Below are positions 1-11,800 of a stretch of 64,000 nucleotides of DNA, in pieces. The position numbers and the translations under genes are program-made. The stretch lies in NCBI GenBank assembly GCA_009823505.1, contig VZQC01009601.1, positions 3,083,715 through 3,147,714 of the forward strand, read 5' to 3'. Source of the DNA: Rhizomys pruinosus. Its lineage: Eukaryota > Chordata > Mammalia > Rodentia > Spalacidae. Under the pieces are notes generated by a model, which saw only the letters and a list, made by a program, of their open reading frames with translations, was not told where the DNA came from and did no database searches. Positions within the stretch are counted from its first letter, which is position 1. Each line of letters begins with the position of its first letter.

Positions 1-420
1 ATAATATCCTCCAGCTCCATCCATTTACCTGCAAAGTTCATGATATCATCCTTCTTTATTGCTGCATAGAACTCCATTGTGTACATGTACCACATTTTTT
101 CTATCCACTCATCAGTTGAGGGGCATTTGGGTTGGTTCCAGCTTTTTGCTATTGTGAACAGAGCTGCAATAAATATAGCTGTGCATGTATTTCTGTAGTA
201 AGATGAGTCTTGTGGGTATATACCTAGGAGTGGTATGACTGGGTCAAATGGCAAGCTCATTTTGAGTCTTCCAAGGATTCTACACACTGCTTTCCATAGT
301 GGCTGTACAAGTTTACATTCCTACCAGCAATGGATGAGTGTTCCCCTTTCCCCACAACCTCTCCAGCACTTGGTATCATTTGTTTTCTTGATCCTGGCCA
401 CTCATGATATAATATTTTAA
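1..420 (-). pseudogene. L1 ORF2 3' end (antisense fragment)
   Basis: Antisense copy of the last ~400 bp of a LINE-1 ORF2, running off the left edge of the window. The reverse complement encodes the usual ORF2 C-terminal region: a WWEC-type segment, a stretch resembling KAVWRILE, then the EFYAAIKKDD-like end. The same sequence recurs antisense at 25,126-25,520 and 37,600-38,300 and sense at 36,240-36,710. The frame is broken, so it is a dead 5'-truncated copy. Homology fades into unique AT-rich DNA near 420. Confidence 0.88.
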
Positions 421-740
421 TGTAATAGACTATCCCTTTCATAAGAAAGTCATACTGAGATATTTCAGCATAAAAGAGCCACTACTATATATTTAACATC
501 ATCAAAAATGGCTCAAGAGACTTGCTTGCATATATGCACAGAGGACTATTAATACATATAGACATACTTATGCATATGCATATGTGATAGACAATAGGCA
601 TTAAACCAAATATGATAAATGTTAGCAAAGATAAACTTGTATGGATAAACATAGATAAACTGTATGTGACTTTTCTTCATAATCTTTTTGGTTTTATTTA
701 TTTGTTATTATTTATTTATTTATTTATTTATTTTATTATT
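421..740. other. AT-rich non-genic stretch ending in (TTTA)n
   Basis: I see no coding or RNA signal. The last ~35 bp is a TTTA-rich tract that is probably the reversed A-rich tail of the following B1. Confidence 0.6.
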
Positions 741-883
741 TTTGGTCTTTTTGAGACAGGGTCTCTTGTTCCAGCTGGCCTGGAACTTGCTATGGAGACC
801 AGGCTGGTTTTGAACTCACAGAGATCCACCTGCCTCTGCCTCCCAAGTGCTGGTATTAAAGGCTTGAGCCACCATGCCTGGCC
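741..883 (-). repeat. B1 SINE (antisense)
   Basis: 7SL-derived B1 element in reverse orientation. It starts with the reversed tail (ttttggtctttttgagacag), carries the conserved 'gaccaggctggt' core and ends in 'caccatgcctggcc', the complement of the B1 5' end. The open frame across it is not a gene. Confidence 0.92.
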
Positions 884-3271
884 ATATTCTTTTTATTGTT
901 ACCCATTTCCTAAATTTGAAACCCTTTTAAAATAGCAAACAAACAAAAATGTACATGGGAATACAAGTCACTGTTATTTCAATTGCACTTCAAGGCGAGG
1001 AAACAGAACATGTCTATCTGAACAATGCTACAGCCAATTACACATTACAACAAAAACTCAAAGAAGCTCACACCATCCATGGACATGTTTGGATGCAGGA
1101 CCTATTTTAGGCACTGCGAGCTATGGCACAGATTGTCTCTCAATTCCGTTTCCCCTCAGTCATTCTCCTTCTTTCCAAGTCTATCTTGCGATACTTACAA
1201 TAACAAACATGTTCCTTACAGCTACTGATCTTTAGCCAAATCTGATCATACCACCATCCAGGATGACAAGGGTGAGCAGATGGTTAGGAGTGCCAATCAC
1301 AGGCAAGCCACTAACCAAGAAGGGTTGCATGAAAGAAAAGAAACAATGGTATTATGTTGAAAAGATAGGCAAACAATAAAAAAGGCAAAAACTTCACCAG
1401 AACACTATCCTGAGAGCTCTCCTATCCTATTCTCCAGGATGAAGGTTTCTTAACACCTTTCTTCAGAGCAGTGGCCTTTGTTCAGCCAAAGGAGAGCCTC
1501 TGTGTTACAAGGCTGTCCACAGCAAGAGCTCAAGGTGTACTTACACGTTGCATTAAAGACCCACTGGGGAAGCATGGAAGCCAGGGCCTGCAGGGGTTGG
1601 CCCTGCAGGAGCTGAGGAGAAAGCGGTCTATTAACGCCACAGGAGAGGCACTTGAAAAGATCTTCCAGTGAAATTTATGACATTCATGAATCCCAAAGCA
1701 GCCTGAGACCTTTCCTCTCAAATTGGCAATCTATAAAATCAATGCTTCTGGATGAAACCTGCTGGTGGCTTATTTCAACTGAAAGTTGCATTAGTTTCAA
1801 CCTATACCTGTATCACTGTTATCACAGGATGAAGAGATGCTATATGAATATTTAACAAGCATTCAGACTATACTAAAATATCACCTATTCATTAATAAAT
1901 ATGTATAGACTATTAAAAAGTTAAAATATTTGTCAAGTGATGGAAAATTATCTGAAGGACTGAAATATCATTGTCTTATAAGGCACTGTCTGTGATTTTT
2001 GCTTTCATCCCAGTATTGCAAGAATTCTTTTCCTGAACTAGTGTTGTGGAATAAAAGTGGTAAAAATTGACTCCTTTAAGCCATATATTATTTGCTATCA
2101 ATAGGACCAGATCCTGCATTCTGAACAACTAAGTAAATTAATTTTTGAAGGAAAACTGTTAAAACATTTTTAAAGAAAATCATGAATGATAAATGGTAAT
2201 GGATGTAACTTGTCTTTCACAAGACATCCCTTAAAATTTAAACCCACACCCAAATGCAACAATCATAGTTTCTTAAATATATCTAAATACTGGATAAATT
2301 TTAGATCACTATCCATGTAGAATCAGTTAAACAAGTATGGCCATCTTTAACATCTTTCCTTGTCCCAATCACTTCAGATTATATGAAACAGAGAAGAACA
2401 TGAACGATATAAAATAAATAAATAAATAAAATGATTAAAAGTGATGAAATCAAATTCTCTCATTTCAAAAATGGTGGGTACATTTATGAATTCCCTGTTT
2501 GCAACAATAAAATTAAAGTGTACACTCTTGGTTTTTGTCTTTTAGCCAACAAACCCCTGGGACATTAAGCAGTTCTTTTGTAAATTATCAAGTCTGGCAA
2601 AATAATATTTTGTTCTTTTTCTAGCATGTTTCTACATCTTATATCCTATGCATATTTTATTAGTATCCTCTTTTGGAGAAAAGACTTCTGGAATATTCTT
2701 GCCAGTAAGGACTCCAAAAATGATGATAAAGAATAGAAATATATGAGATCAATACAGATGGAATGGCGGTGGAGATGACTGGTGCATTACAAATTAGTGA
2801 CAGTTGGTGTAGCAGAGTTCACTTCATGCCATGTTCAAAGTCCCTTTGAGCTAAAGAGTCTGTGTTTTCAGACAAAAAACACTGGTGTTGTCTGATGCAG
2901 AAACACAAGCTTGATTATAACAGGGAAGACTATAGATTCTGTGCCATTCATGACTTGCCAGGTGGATGGTCACAAGGTGATGGTGATCTCTTTTATCACC
3001 TGAACAATAGTGATTTTCTTAGCTAAATCAAAAGATTCCCTACTGTTAGGATCAGGCGTGGAGAAGAGAAAATACTCAATATCAAGGAACAGTGAAAAGA
3101 AAGCACAGGAGATACCAGGGAACAGTCTTGAATTTAGTTCTGCAAATCTGTAGAGAATGAGTGAGACAGTGCATGAGCAACTAAGGAACTGGAGACAGAT
3201 GAAAGGTGTATTCAAAAGACTCTCAGCTATGTAGCTTGTTTCAGAAAACATCAGGAGTTAGAGGCTGTGTT
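884..3271. other. non-genic stretch, no confident features
   Basis: Mostly AT-rich unique sequence. A 66-codon open frame at 1,471-1,671 sits in the only GC-richer patch, but it has no recognisable domain and no splice or promoter context I can support. 2,400-2,430 is a small AAAT-rich tract. Confidence 0.5.
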
Positions 3272-3450
3272 GCTGGAGATGTAGGTGAGCTGTTGACAGC
3301 ACTGGCATATCTTTCAGAAGACCCAGGTTCGGTTTGCAGCACACATACAGTGGCTTACAACTGTCTGAAACTCCAGTTCCGGAGTCTCTGATGCCTTCTT
3401 CTGGCCTCTGCAGGTACCTCACATATTTCAAATAAAAATAAATAAACCTT
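3272..3450 (+). repeat. B2-like SINE, diverged
   Basis: Degenerate tRNA-derived SINE. The A-box region is decayed (gctggagatgtaggtgagct), the B-box-like 'cccaggttcgg' is present, then 'aactccagttcc', 'cttcttctggcctctgcag' and an AAATAAA tail. It is older than the copies at 14,283 or 48,683. Confidence 0.75.
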
Positions 3451-3779
3451 ATAAATAAACAGTTGCAAGTTGTTTCTGTATGAATTGAGGGACAGGGAGA
3501 CGTTTCCTAGACTTCTACATTTTGGTTGTCTTCCAGCCCACTTGTTTTTTAATTGTGTTTTTGTGATGTTCATACAATATGATTTGATGGAATTTAAATT
3601 CCTTCCCCTACTTGCCTCTCCCCTTACTGACCTTATAAAACTAAAATCTCCTATAAAACAAGTGTACTAGACAGCTGGCCAAAGACGGTCCCTACAGAAT
3701 GAGAGGATATCTTTGCACCTGTACCCTAGACACTGATTAAAAGCTGGAGTAGCCATGTATTTTCTTTACATGATTTTAT

Positions 3780-4544
3780 CTTGTGTCTGGAATTTATTTA
3801 TTTATTTATTTATTTTTATTTAATTTTTTTATTGATGCTTTGTGCATTTCGTACATCATTTTCCAATTCAGATCAGGCATTTTTCCCTTTCCCTTCCCCC
3901 CCACCCCCACCCCATCACAGATCATGTATTCTGCCATAACTGTCTTGCATCTTTGTTTATTTTTTTTTCCTTTTTTAGCTATAAGTGATAATCCATGAGT
4001 ACAAGCATCCTTCGTGCAAAACCAATCTACAGGCTGTTGTGTCCAAACCCCCACAGCCCCACCATCCAGGGGGGTTACAGGTTGTTTGTTCAATCAAGTT
4101 GATCAAATGAGTGTCCAGACTACATCGCTGTAGTTTCACCATTCACCCCAATCAGAGCCTTTACATTCTACCACGCCCCCTCTTCTGCAGGTTGTTCCCT
4201 AGGCTTAGAAAAGGGGCACAGGTGGATGAGAAGTAAAACAGTCCACTCTCTCTCTGGAGCTGTTGACTTGGACTCCGGTCAATTCTGGCTGTTTCCTTTC
4301 ATGGGCTGACAGTTTGTCCAGGGGTAACCTTTCGATCCTACTAATGAAGCACAAGCAATTAGATATATAGGTATTTAAGCAGCACTAATAGTTATGGTAG
4401 GTTACTTTGGCATAGACACATATGTTTGGATGATATGTTAATCCATGAATTACACTTTTCCCCCCTGTTAAATATGACAGGGTCTTACTGTGGCTTATAA
4501 CATCTCCTAACCTGTAAAGGATGTAAGCTTGTGTCTAGAATTTA
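3780..4544 (-). mobile_element. 5'-truncated L1 (3'-UTR only, antisense) with TSD
   Basis: Antisense L1 insertion containing only 3'-UTR sequence. The left end is a T/TTTA-rich tail, followed by 'attgatgctttgtgcattt' and a C-rich (sense G-rich) tract at 3,892-3,915. The body matches 22,795-23,495 nearly base for base. It is flanked by a 17-bp direct repeat, 3,780-3,796 'cttgtgtctggaattta' and 4,528-4,544 'cttgtgtctagaattta' (one mismatch), ending in TTTA as expected for L1-endonuclease cleavage. This is a relatively young 5'-truncated insertion. Confidence 0.85.
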
Positions 4545-4880
4545 ATGTGCGTACACTAACAATTTTATACTAAATATCTCTGTCCTTGAACTCTCTTTTG
4601 ATTCCCAGATTCAATGTCTCCTCCTAGCAGCTTGATTTTTCTATATGTCAGGTCTACACTGTCATCTCATGTTGTATGCCTACAGTTAAATCTTTCATTA
4701 ATATTCCATTCTTAGATCATATTTCAAGAAAAAAACAGACAAAATACATTCTCGACATGAATGACAAAAGTATGGACCACTTCCCTTCCTCTCTTTTCCT
4801 TCCTCCCATGCACTGATGGCAACATTTGGAATCCATCTGTATTTCTCTGTTTCCTCTTTTGTTTTTATTTTCATCTTGCA
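4545..4880. other. non-genic stretch
   Basis: AT-rich with C/T-rich patches. I see nothing specific. Confidence 0.5.
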
Positions 4881-4884
4881 TAAC

Positions 4885-5090
4885 CTAGAGTCACCTAGGA
4901 AGAGAGAACCTCAACTGAATAACTATCTCAATCTGATTGGCATATAGCCATGTCTATGAGAGACTGTCTTGATTGATGAGTCCATTGTGGGTGGTATCAT
5001 CCCCAGGCAGATAGGCCTGGACTCTTTAAGATAGGTAGCTGATTGATGAAGAAATCAAGCCAGTAAGCAGTGCTCACTTTATGCCAATCT
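4885..5090 (-). repeat. rodent LTR-like interspersed repeat (fragment)
   Basis: Shares 'gtcacctaggaagagagaac', 'attgtgggtggtatcatcc' and 'aagccagtaagcag' with the family whose other orientation appears at 44,235-44,640 and 45,750-46,530. I recognise it as a common muroid repeat but cannot safely name the family. Confidence 0.6.
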
Positions 5091-5091
5091 T

Positions 5092-5171
5092 CCATTACTC
5101 CATGATAGCTTAGTTATTACAGTTATCTCATTCATTACTCCATGATAGCTTAGTTATTACTGTCATCTAAT
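5092..5171. repeat. 40-bp tandem duplication
   Basis: Two adjacent ~40-bp units share 'attactccatgatagcttag' followed by 'ttattac', starting at 5,094 and 5,134. The near identity suggests a recent replication-slippage duplication. Confidence 0.9.
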
Positions 5172-5311
5172 TCATTTATCCCAACCTATTCAGTGTCATG
5201 TTTTCAGAAATAATAATTGGCAACTGAAAGTCAAGGATTCCAACACCATAAACATTTTCTTCGAAGTTTGCCTACACTTCCTTTGTCAGTGTTAAAATAA
5301 GTAGATGCAGT

Positions 5312-5482
5312 GTGCTGGACAGATACCTCGGTGTTTAAGAGTGCTTGCTGCTCTTGCAAAGGACCCAAGTGTGGTTCCCAGAGCCCAGGTCAGGTAACAC
5401 CCAACCACCTGAAATTCCACTTACATGGTATTTGATACCTCTTCTGGTCTTGTGTTTATATGCACATATCTATGCACAGACA
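5312..5482 (+). repeat. B2-like SINE, diverged
   Basis: Old tRNA-derived SINE. It shows 'tgctgctcttgcaaaggacc', 'cctcttctggtcttg' and a degraded 3' end. Confidence 0.65.
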
Positions 5483-6456
5483 TAAGGACTGTGTATAACA
5501 CTAGGCAGGACCTCACTCCTATCCCAAATAATTTGTGGGAATCTTTACAAACCAAACAGTCTGCTCTATTCACACTGGTGATTTGGTAACTTCCTGCATC
5601 TCTGCAATCAATAGTTTTACATAATGAACTACATTTCTCTCTGTTGTATCTCAGGGACAATCCTATTCTCTCATCCAAATCTCTTAGTAATGTTCTAATA
5701 TAATAACTTCAAAACCCAGCAAAATTCTACATATTGTAAGGACACTGGTGTGTGACGGAAAATGCCACATCCACACTCTGGACATTAATATATTTCTTCC
5801 CAAGTGTCTCTGTCTATTAACCACTGTGCTTTAAAATGTATGTTAAAAATCTCTTTCAATAAGCTTCAATTTTCCTTCTATACTGACTCATCCTGAAATT
5901 ATTTTCTGTAGTGGGGCCAAGAATTCAATTTTGTCTGCATCAAGGTCCCTAATAGAGTAAGGGAATTCTTCCTCAGGAATATGCAGCTGACAGCATGGAT
6001 CCATGCATCCATCCCTGCCCCTGCAGACAGAACCATCCTTAATATGCACATAGTACTGAATGTACTTACATGCTTTGTACATGATAGTTTGTTTAAACAT
6101 CCATGTAGTGCCATTACATTTAAGACAACGTGGAAGAACATTGCAAACAAGTGACCATGAAGAAGCTGCCATTGCTGATACAGTTTGTACTACTTAACAG
6201 TTGTTTTTACCTGTACATAAGCTCTGGAAATTTCCTTCAGTTTATAAGAAGGCAAAGATCTTTCAGATGTACTATGTTGACAAACCATGTTCTCTTCCCT
6301 CAGAATCCTATTCTGCAGAATTTTTGTTATACTTTTTTCAGTCTCATTTAATATTTATAAATGCATTTAATGTGTTTGGAGCAAATCCAAGCCCCATTTC
6401 TTTCCCTCCAATTTCTTTCCAATCCCCTCAGCCACCTTTTTTTCCTAACTTCATTC
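5483..6456. other. non-genic stretch
   Basis: Overlapping minus-strand open frames at 5,888-6,172 have no recognisable domain and no codon-bias support. I treat the stretch as unique non-coding DNA. Confidence 0.5.
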
Positions 6457-6543
<87 letters not shown>

Positions 6544-6584
6544 CTCTCTCCCTTTCTTTCTTTCTCTCTCTTTCTTTCTTTCTT

Positions 6585-6670
<86 letters not shown>

Positions 6671-6680
6671 TCCTTTTTCT
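6457..6680. repeat. (CTTT)n microsatellite with TC interruptions
   Basis: About 220 bp of CTTT repeats with two internal TC-rich interruptions (about 6,540-6,555 and 6,585-6,597). The long reading frames on both strands (FLSFFLS and KERKKERK repeats) are artefacts of the repeat. The complementary tract at 43,299-43,492 has a similar interrupted architecture. Confidence 0.97.
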
Positions 6681-7204
6681 AAATACTCACCAAGACTGCC
6701 TATAGGTCTCTGATGTGGGATGATCCGCTGGAGTACAGGTAGTTTCCCATGGCCTACCTCCCATAACACTCTCTCCCTCCCCCAATAGCGGTCATGAACC
6801 CCTCGGCATCCATGTTGGGATTTCGTTTGGTTGGATATTGTGAAGCCTTCTGGATAGCCCCAGCCAGCCACTGTGAGCTCATTGTCCCTTACTGATTCCT
6901 TATATCCTTTAGGCTTCAGTTTCCTCTTTCAAAATCTCCATCTGCAGGAAGGTACTGACCACTATTGCTTATGAGAGCTCTTGTTCCAAGTCATTTGTTC
7001 TAGTTTACTTGTTCCATGTATCAAGCCATATTTGTAACTATTTTCATTATTTAAACATATGCTCACTTTCTATCTCTTACCCTTGAGTACATTTCTCAGC
7101 ATGATGGATCTTGTCGGCCATTGCCTTTCCTGCACTTCTGGGTTTTTAGCCACTCATAGATTCTTAATAAATATTTACTGCGTAAAGAAAGTACATTTTA
7201 AAAC

Positions 7205-7441
7205 TATTCAGGGTCAGGGCTGGAGAGATGGCTCAGCGGTTAAGAGCACCGACTATTGCAGGTTCTCAGCACCCACATGGCAGCCAAGAACCATCTTTTT
7301 TTTAAGCTGGGTGTGGTGCACTCAGGAAGCAGAAGCAGGAAGATCTCTATGAGTTCAAGGCCAGCCTGGTCTACAGAGTGAGTTCCAGGTCAGCTGGGGC
7401 TATATGGAGACCCTGTCTCAAAAAAAAAATTACTCAGGGTC
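7205..7441 (+). mobile_element. chimeric B2-like/B1 SINE with shared TSD
   Basis: A B2-like head (7,218 to about 7,295: A box 'tggctcagcggttaagagc', then 'acccacatggcagcc') stops at a short T run and is joined directly to a B1 body (7,304-7,430, 'gagttcaaggccagcctggt', poly-A). One 11-bp repeat flanks the whole unit: 7,205-7,215 'tattcagggtc' and 7,431-7,441 'tactcagggtc', one mismatch. The two SINE parts therefore appear to have inserted as one molecule rather than one after the other. Confidence 0.8.
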
Positions 7442-7625
7442 TACAAGCAGCTACAATAAATCATCCCCCAAATACCATTGGCAGTGCACTATGGATTTAT
7501 ACTCAGCTTACATGACAGTCTTATGTAGTTCAGCAGCAGGGGATGAGATTTTGTCATATTTTATAATTATAAAATGTATTTTAGGCACTGACATCTAAAT
7601 GGTTGATAGATGAGAACAAGAGAAG

Positions 7626-7664
<39 letters not shown>

Positions 7665-7676
7665 TGTGTGTGTGTC
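7626..7676. repeat. (TG)n microsatellite
   Basis: About 24 TG units with one 'tatg' interruption. Confidence 0.97.
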
Positions 7677-8811
7677 TGATGAAGACCACCTTCTCTTAAA
7701 TTCTCTAGGTAGAAATGTCTCCTGTCCCTTATCATGTTTCAGGCATCTGGCCCTTGTCTGTAACATTACTACTTGACTCTGTTGTATGCACTGTACCATC
7801 AGAATGTGGATTTTTTAAAATACCAGGGACCTTGATACTGCCATTAAATTAATAGCTAACATAGAAGTGCATAATACTTATTTTGGCTATAAGAACTTGT
7901 GCTGATTCATTGATGACAATTAGATTGCATGTGTGATTGGAGCTGCCAAGAAAATAATTCTGGAATGATAAGTACACCTATAAATTTCTTCCTTGTGTGC
8001 ATTCTACTTGTGTGCATAAATAACTGAGGAAACTGAGAATGCCTAACCCCAGGTTTTGCCTATCAACAGGTTCTTACATTACCACAGCATACCAAGAAAT
8101 TAGGAGAGTTTAATGGGTAAAACTATGATAGACTGTGCAAATGTCATGTAGTCCTCTAAATGTAATTTAGAACTAGAATATCAAACTAAACCCTTTATCT
8201 CAGAACAGACACTGAAAAAGCATATTGTTTTAATTATTTGTACAGAAAAATAGTTATTGAACCTTGCAATAATTATAAATGAAAATAAAATTTGGTTTTG
8301 AAACTGAAACAAAGTTATTTTATATGGGCCCATGTAGAAGAAATTTTGCAGAGCAGTATTGGTTGCAATGAAAATAAGCGACAAAAATATATATATTATC
8401 CAATTCATCAAGTCCAGAATAGTTTTTATATGTAATCCTTGAACTGAGAAATATTCCAGTTACTAAACCACATTGACCTTGAGATGCAGTGCTCTCTTTT
8501 TTTCTACATTATTAGCGTTTTCTGAAACCCCAATGGTGTTATCTCCACTAACAACCTAATTTTCCTAATGATTATTCTAGGTTGTTACATCCATGTCATG
8601 ACTGTCCCCATGTAAATGAATGAGGCATGTTAATGTTAATAAAATATGATTCTCACATTTAGAGCATGAACTCCACACAAATGGAAAGTGTGTTATGAAA
8701 GGCTGTGTACTAGAAAAACAATGTACACTTACAAAGTAATATTTTATAACTTCGTAATTTTAATTGCCTTCCATATGCTATGCCAATTATTCATTATTTT
8801 TAATATCTATT
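7677..8811. other. non-genic stretch
   Basis: AT-rich unique DNA. I see no coding, RNA or repeat signature. Confidence 0.5.
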
Positions 8812-8976
8812 GCATGTGTGTGAACCTATATGCATGCTACAGGGTGCACAAGGAGGTTAGAAGACAGCTTGAGAAGTTCATTTCTCTCTTTCCACAGTGT
8901 GTGTTCCAGGAATTGAACTCAAGCCATCAGGCTTTAGCAGTAAGTACATTTACCAGTAAAGCCACCTCACCAGAGG
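8812..8976 (-). repeat. old tRNA-derived SINE (antisense)
   Basis: Shows the reversed B2/B4-type layout: 'tgtgtgtgaacctatatgca', 'ggaggttagaagacagc', 'aattgaactcaagccatcag', and 'ccagtaaagccacctcacca' as the degraded reversed head. Strongly diverged. Confidence 0.6.
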
Positions 8977-9569
8977 ATTTGTTCCATACTGAAGTTCAAG
9001 AATGGTGGTATGTACAAGAGGTACAACTTTTGGCATGTCTATTCTACAGATGAAAACAAATGCTCATAAAGAATGAATGGTTTTCCTTGTTTAGATATAC
9101 ACCTGTGAGTTTTAGCCACTATTGTTTGATGAAGATCCCTAAAGTTTAGTAGATATATTGGTATACTTACATTTATGTATATGTGTATAAATCATGACTC
9201 TAAAAGTCAGATAATCAATGTGAGATTATCTGGTTCTTCTTAGCTTAATTGGAGTTATTGAATTGTCTTCAGCCTCCTGTAAGGACTAATAGGTACTGGA
9301 AAAAACTGCATTTTCATTTTCTGTCCTTGTGCTGAATGCATTGATGGCCAACTTTTTAAAATTACTTTTATCATTTCATTAATGGATATGGCCCAATAGT
9401 TATTCATTTGCATGCTGACTGACATTTGAGTATGTGTTGCTTGTGATCTTACAAGTTAAGCTATGTTGAATATTGACAGTCTTTTCACTAATGGGAAAAA
9501 TCTTTTCTCAGAAGTAATTATCTAGGAATATGATGTGTGAATTATGTAGGAAATACAAATCTAATCTTT

Positions 9570-9768
9570 TTAAATATTTATTTTATGTGTCTATATGTGC
9601 ACCTTGCATGTGCCTGGTGCTAGCTTGTGACAGAAAGAAAGCTAGATCCCTTGGAAATGAAATTATAGGTGCTGGTTTGCCAACATGATGGTGCTGGGAT
9701 CCAATCCAGATCCTTGGCAAGAGCAGCAAGTGCTGTTAAACACTGATCAATCTTTCTATCTCCCAAGT
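9570..9768 (-). repeat. old tRNA-derived SINE (antisense)
   Basis: Reversed SINE pattern: 'tatgtgcaccttgcatgtgc', 'ggtgctgggatccaatcc', 'ggcaagagcagcaagtgct', ending near 'tctttctatctccc'. Confidence 0.6.
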
Positions 9769-9829
9769 GTAAGTTTCAAAGAAACCGTCAAACTCTCTTG
9801 AAAATAGAAGCAATACAGGGGCTTTTAGG

Positions 9830-10235
9830 CCTCTGGAAACTTACTCATATAAACGTGCAACCATGGTGACAGCAGGCACAAGATCCACCCTGACAGAACC
9901 AGGAAAAAGCAGAGGATAGAAGAGAAGAAATGGGCAGCAGACCCCAATCTTAGGTGAGGAACTATTGGGAACTGAATACTGTGGGGCAAGCAGGAGTGGA
10001 GCTTCTTTAAGGGATTGACTCCAGATAAGCCAACTAGATTCAAGTGGACGAACTTGTTCCAAGGGGCATCTAGGTATAAATGCTTAACTGGATAGGACTC
10101 AATGTATATGACAAATTTATGAAATCTGGTGTGGAGGGGTCATTTGGAGGACACAGATGGGGGAAGGGGTCTACATTTGATTAAGTTCTATTATATGAAA
10201 TACACAAAATGTCAATGAAATATTTAAAAAAGAAA
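9830..10235 (+). repeat. L1 3'-UTR-like rodent repeat (fragment)
   Basis: Shares an ordered series of blocks with 12,640-13,430, 14,545-14,880 and 62,650-63,070: 'atggtgacagcaggcacaag', 'gaggaactattgggaactga', 'atgaaatctggtgtggagg' and an end like 'atgaaatacacaaaatgtca' followed by A-rich sequence. I infer an L1 (Lx-type) 3'-UTR-associated repeat, but the family name is uncertain. Confidence 0.6.
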
Positions 10236-10336
10236 GGAAGAAAGAAAAGATTTTTTTAAAAAATTAAAAAAGAAGGTAAAAGCAATGTGTAATCCAAGAG
10301 TTTCAGTGATTCCATATGCTCCAGCAAACTTGGCTT

Positions 10337-10337
<1 letters not shown>

Positions 10338-10384
<47 letters not shown>
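10338..10384. repeat. (TC)n microsatellite
   Basis: About 23 uninterrupted TC units. Confidence 0.97.
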
Positions 10385-10389
<5 letters not shown>

Positions 10390-10469
10390 TCCTAACAGGT
10401 TGACAGATCATCTCTCTGTGACTTTACTGCTTTACTGTTCACTTTTCACCCTCTGATGATACTGAACAT

Positions 10470-10637
10470 TTTTTTTTGTCTTGTTTTGTTTTTGGTATTT
10501 TTGAGATAGGGTCTCCCTTTATTCCCAGCTGGCCTCGAGCTCACTATATAGACCAGGCTGGCTTTGAACTCACAGAGATCCACCTGACTCTGCCTCCCAA
10601 GTTCAGGAATCAAAGGTGTGTGCCACCACGCCCAGGG
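10470..10637 (-). repeat. B1 SINE (antisense)
   Basis: Poly-T, 'gagatagggtctccc', 'gaccaggctggctttgaact' and 'gtgccaccacgccca' mark a full antisense B1. Confidence 0.92.
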
Positions 10638-10819
10638 GATACTGAGCATTTTTAATCTGTGTGGGTACCTTCTATCACTCTCAGAGAAATGTCTATTCAG
10701 TTTTCCCATTGTTTGCATTGGCTTGTTTGACAGACCTTGAAGTTAAACAGTCTCTCTATACTTTGATAGTCCTTTCAGATATGTGTCATAGGAATAATAC
10801 ACATTATTTTTAGTCTGCC

Positions 10820-11015
10820 TTGTCCTCTCTACTTCCCTCCTAAAACCTTTCCTCCCTCCCTCCAGTCCTTCCTCTCTCCCTGTGTTCCTCCCTTCTTCCA
10901 TAGCTATCTTTCTCCCTCCCTCCTCTTCCTTTCCTCCCTTCCTCCCTCCCTCCCTCCCTTCCTCCCTCCCTCCCTTCTTTCCTTCCTTCCTTCCTTCCTT
11001 CCTTCCTTCCCTCTC
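10820..11015. repeat. C/T-rich simple repeat (CCCT/CCTT)n
   Basis: Polypyrimidine tract ending in a regular CCTT array at about 10,977-11,010. Reading frames through it are low-complexity artefacts. Confidence 0.93.
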
Positions 11016-11611
11016 ACTCTTTCTATTTCTTTTGAAAAATTTAAGTTTTAATTTGGCTAAAGCTCAAAATGATTTTTGTACTCTATTCTCGCAACTTAAA
11101 TCAGTGTTAAGAGATTATTGCCAAGCCATGGCTAGTAAACTTAGCTTCCATGTTTCATCCAGAAAGGTTTTTCCTTTAGCTCTTAAACTCACAACTAAAA
11201 TGCTTTCAGTTAAATATTGTATTTAATGTACGAACTTAGAACTACTCATCTGGATAACTACATTTATTTTAATGTCCCATATTAATGAATGTGAGAGGAT
11301 AAACCTGTTAGACTGCATTAAATATTGCCTATAAAGAACGTTTAAAATGATTTATTGAAAGCAAAGACAGAAATAAGGTACATTATGCAGTTTACGGGAT
11401 GTTAACATCAAACTAAGTTATTTCAGGATGAAGAATAAGAATATTAATAAATGTAAAGAGAAAAGTTTCATGATAGAATTATCAAGCTATCAACAAAAGT
11501 AATAAGTTTAAATGTGTGTGCACTCCTATGAAAATGGCTTTGAAATACTCAGGAAAACCAGGCAAAATTAAAATAATAGGCATCTGTATCTGTAGTATGA
11601 ATTTTCAGTAG
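11016..11611. other. non-genic stretch
   Basis: AT-rich unique DNA. The open frame at 10,882-11,226 starts inside the pyrimidine repeat and has no recognisable product. Confidence 0.5.
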
Positions 11612-11800
11612 CTAGAAAGATGTTCAGAGGTTGGAAGCACATTCTGGTCTTCCAGAGGAACTGAGTTCACTTCCCAGCAACTATGGAACATGACTCACAA
11701 TTGCCTATAACTCAACTCCAGGAGATCTGATGCTCCCTTACAGACTCATGAGCATATACCCCAACAAATACAACCAGCATGCACATAATTTTGAAAATTC
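11612..11800 (+). repeat. B2-like SINE, diverged
   Basis: 'agctagaaagatgttcagag' (decayed head), 'gagttcacttcccagcaact' and 'aactccaggagatctgatgc' identify an old copy. Confidence 0.72.

Noticed and set aside
1471..1671. 66-codon frame in a locally GC-richer patch as a coding exon or processed pseudogene
   Set aside because: No recognisable protein similarity, no flanking splice signals I can support, and an overlapping antisense frame of similar length.
6201..6713. 170-codon frame rich in Phe/Leu/Ser repeats
   Set aside because: Most of it is translation of the (CTTT)n microsatellite. The upstream part has no recognisable protein.
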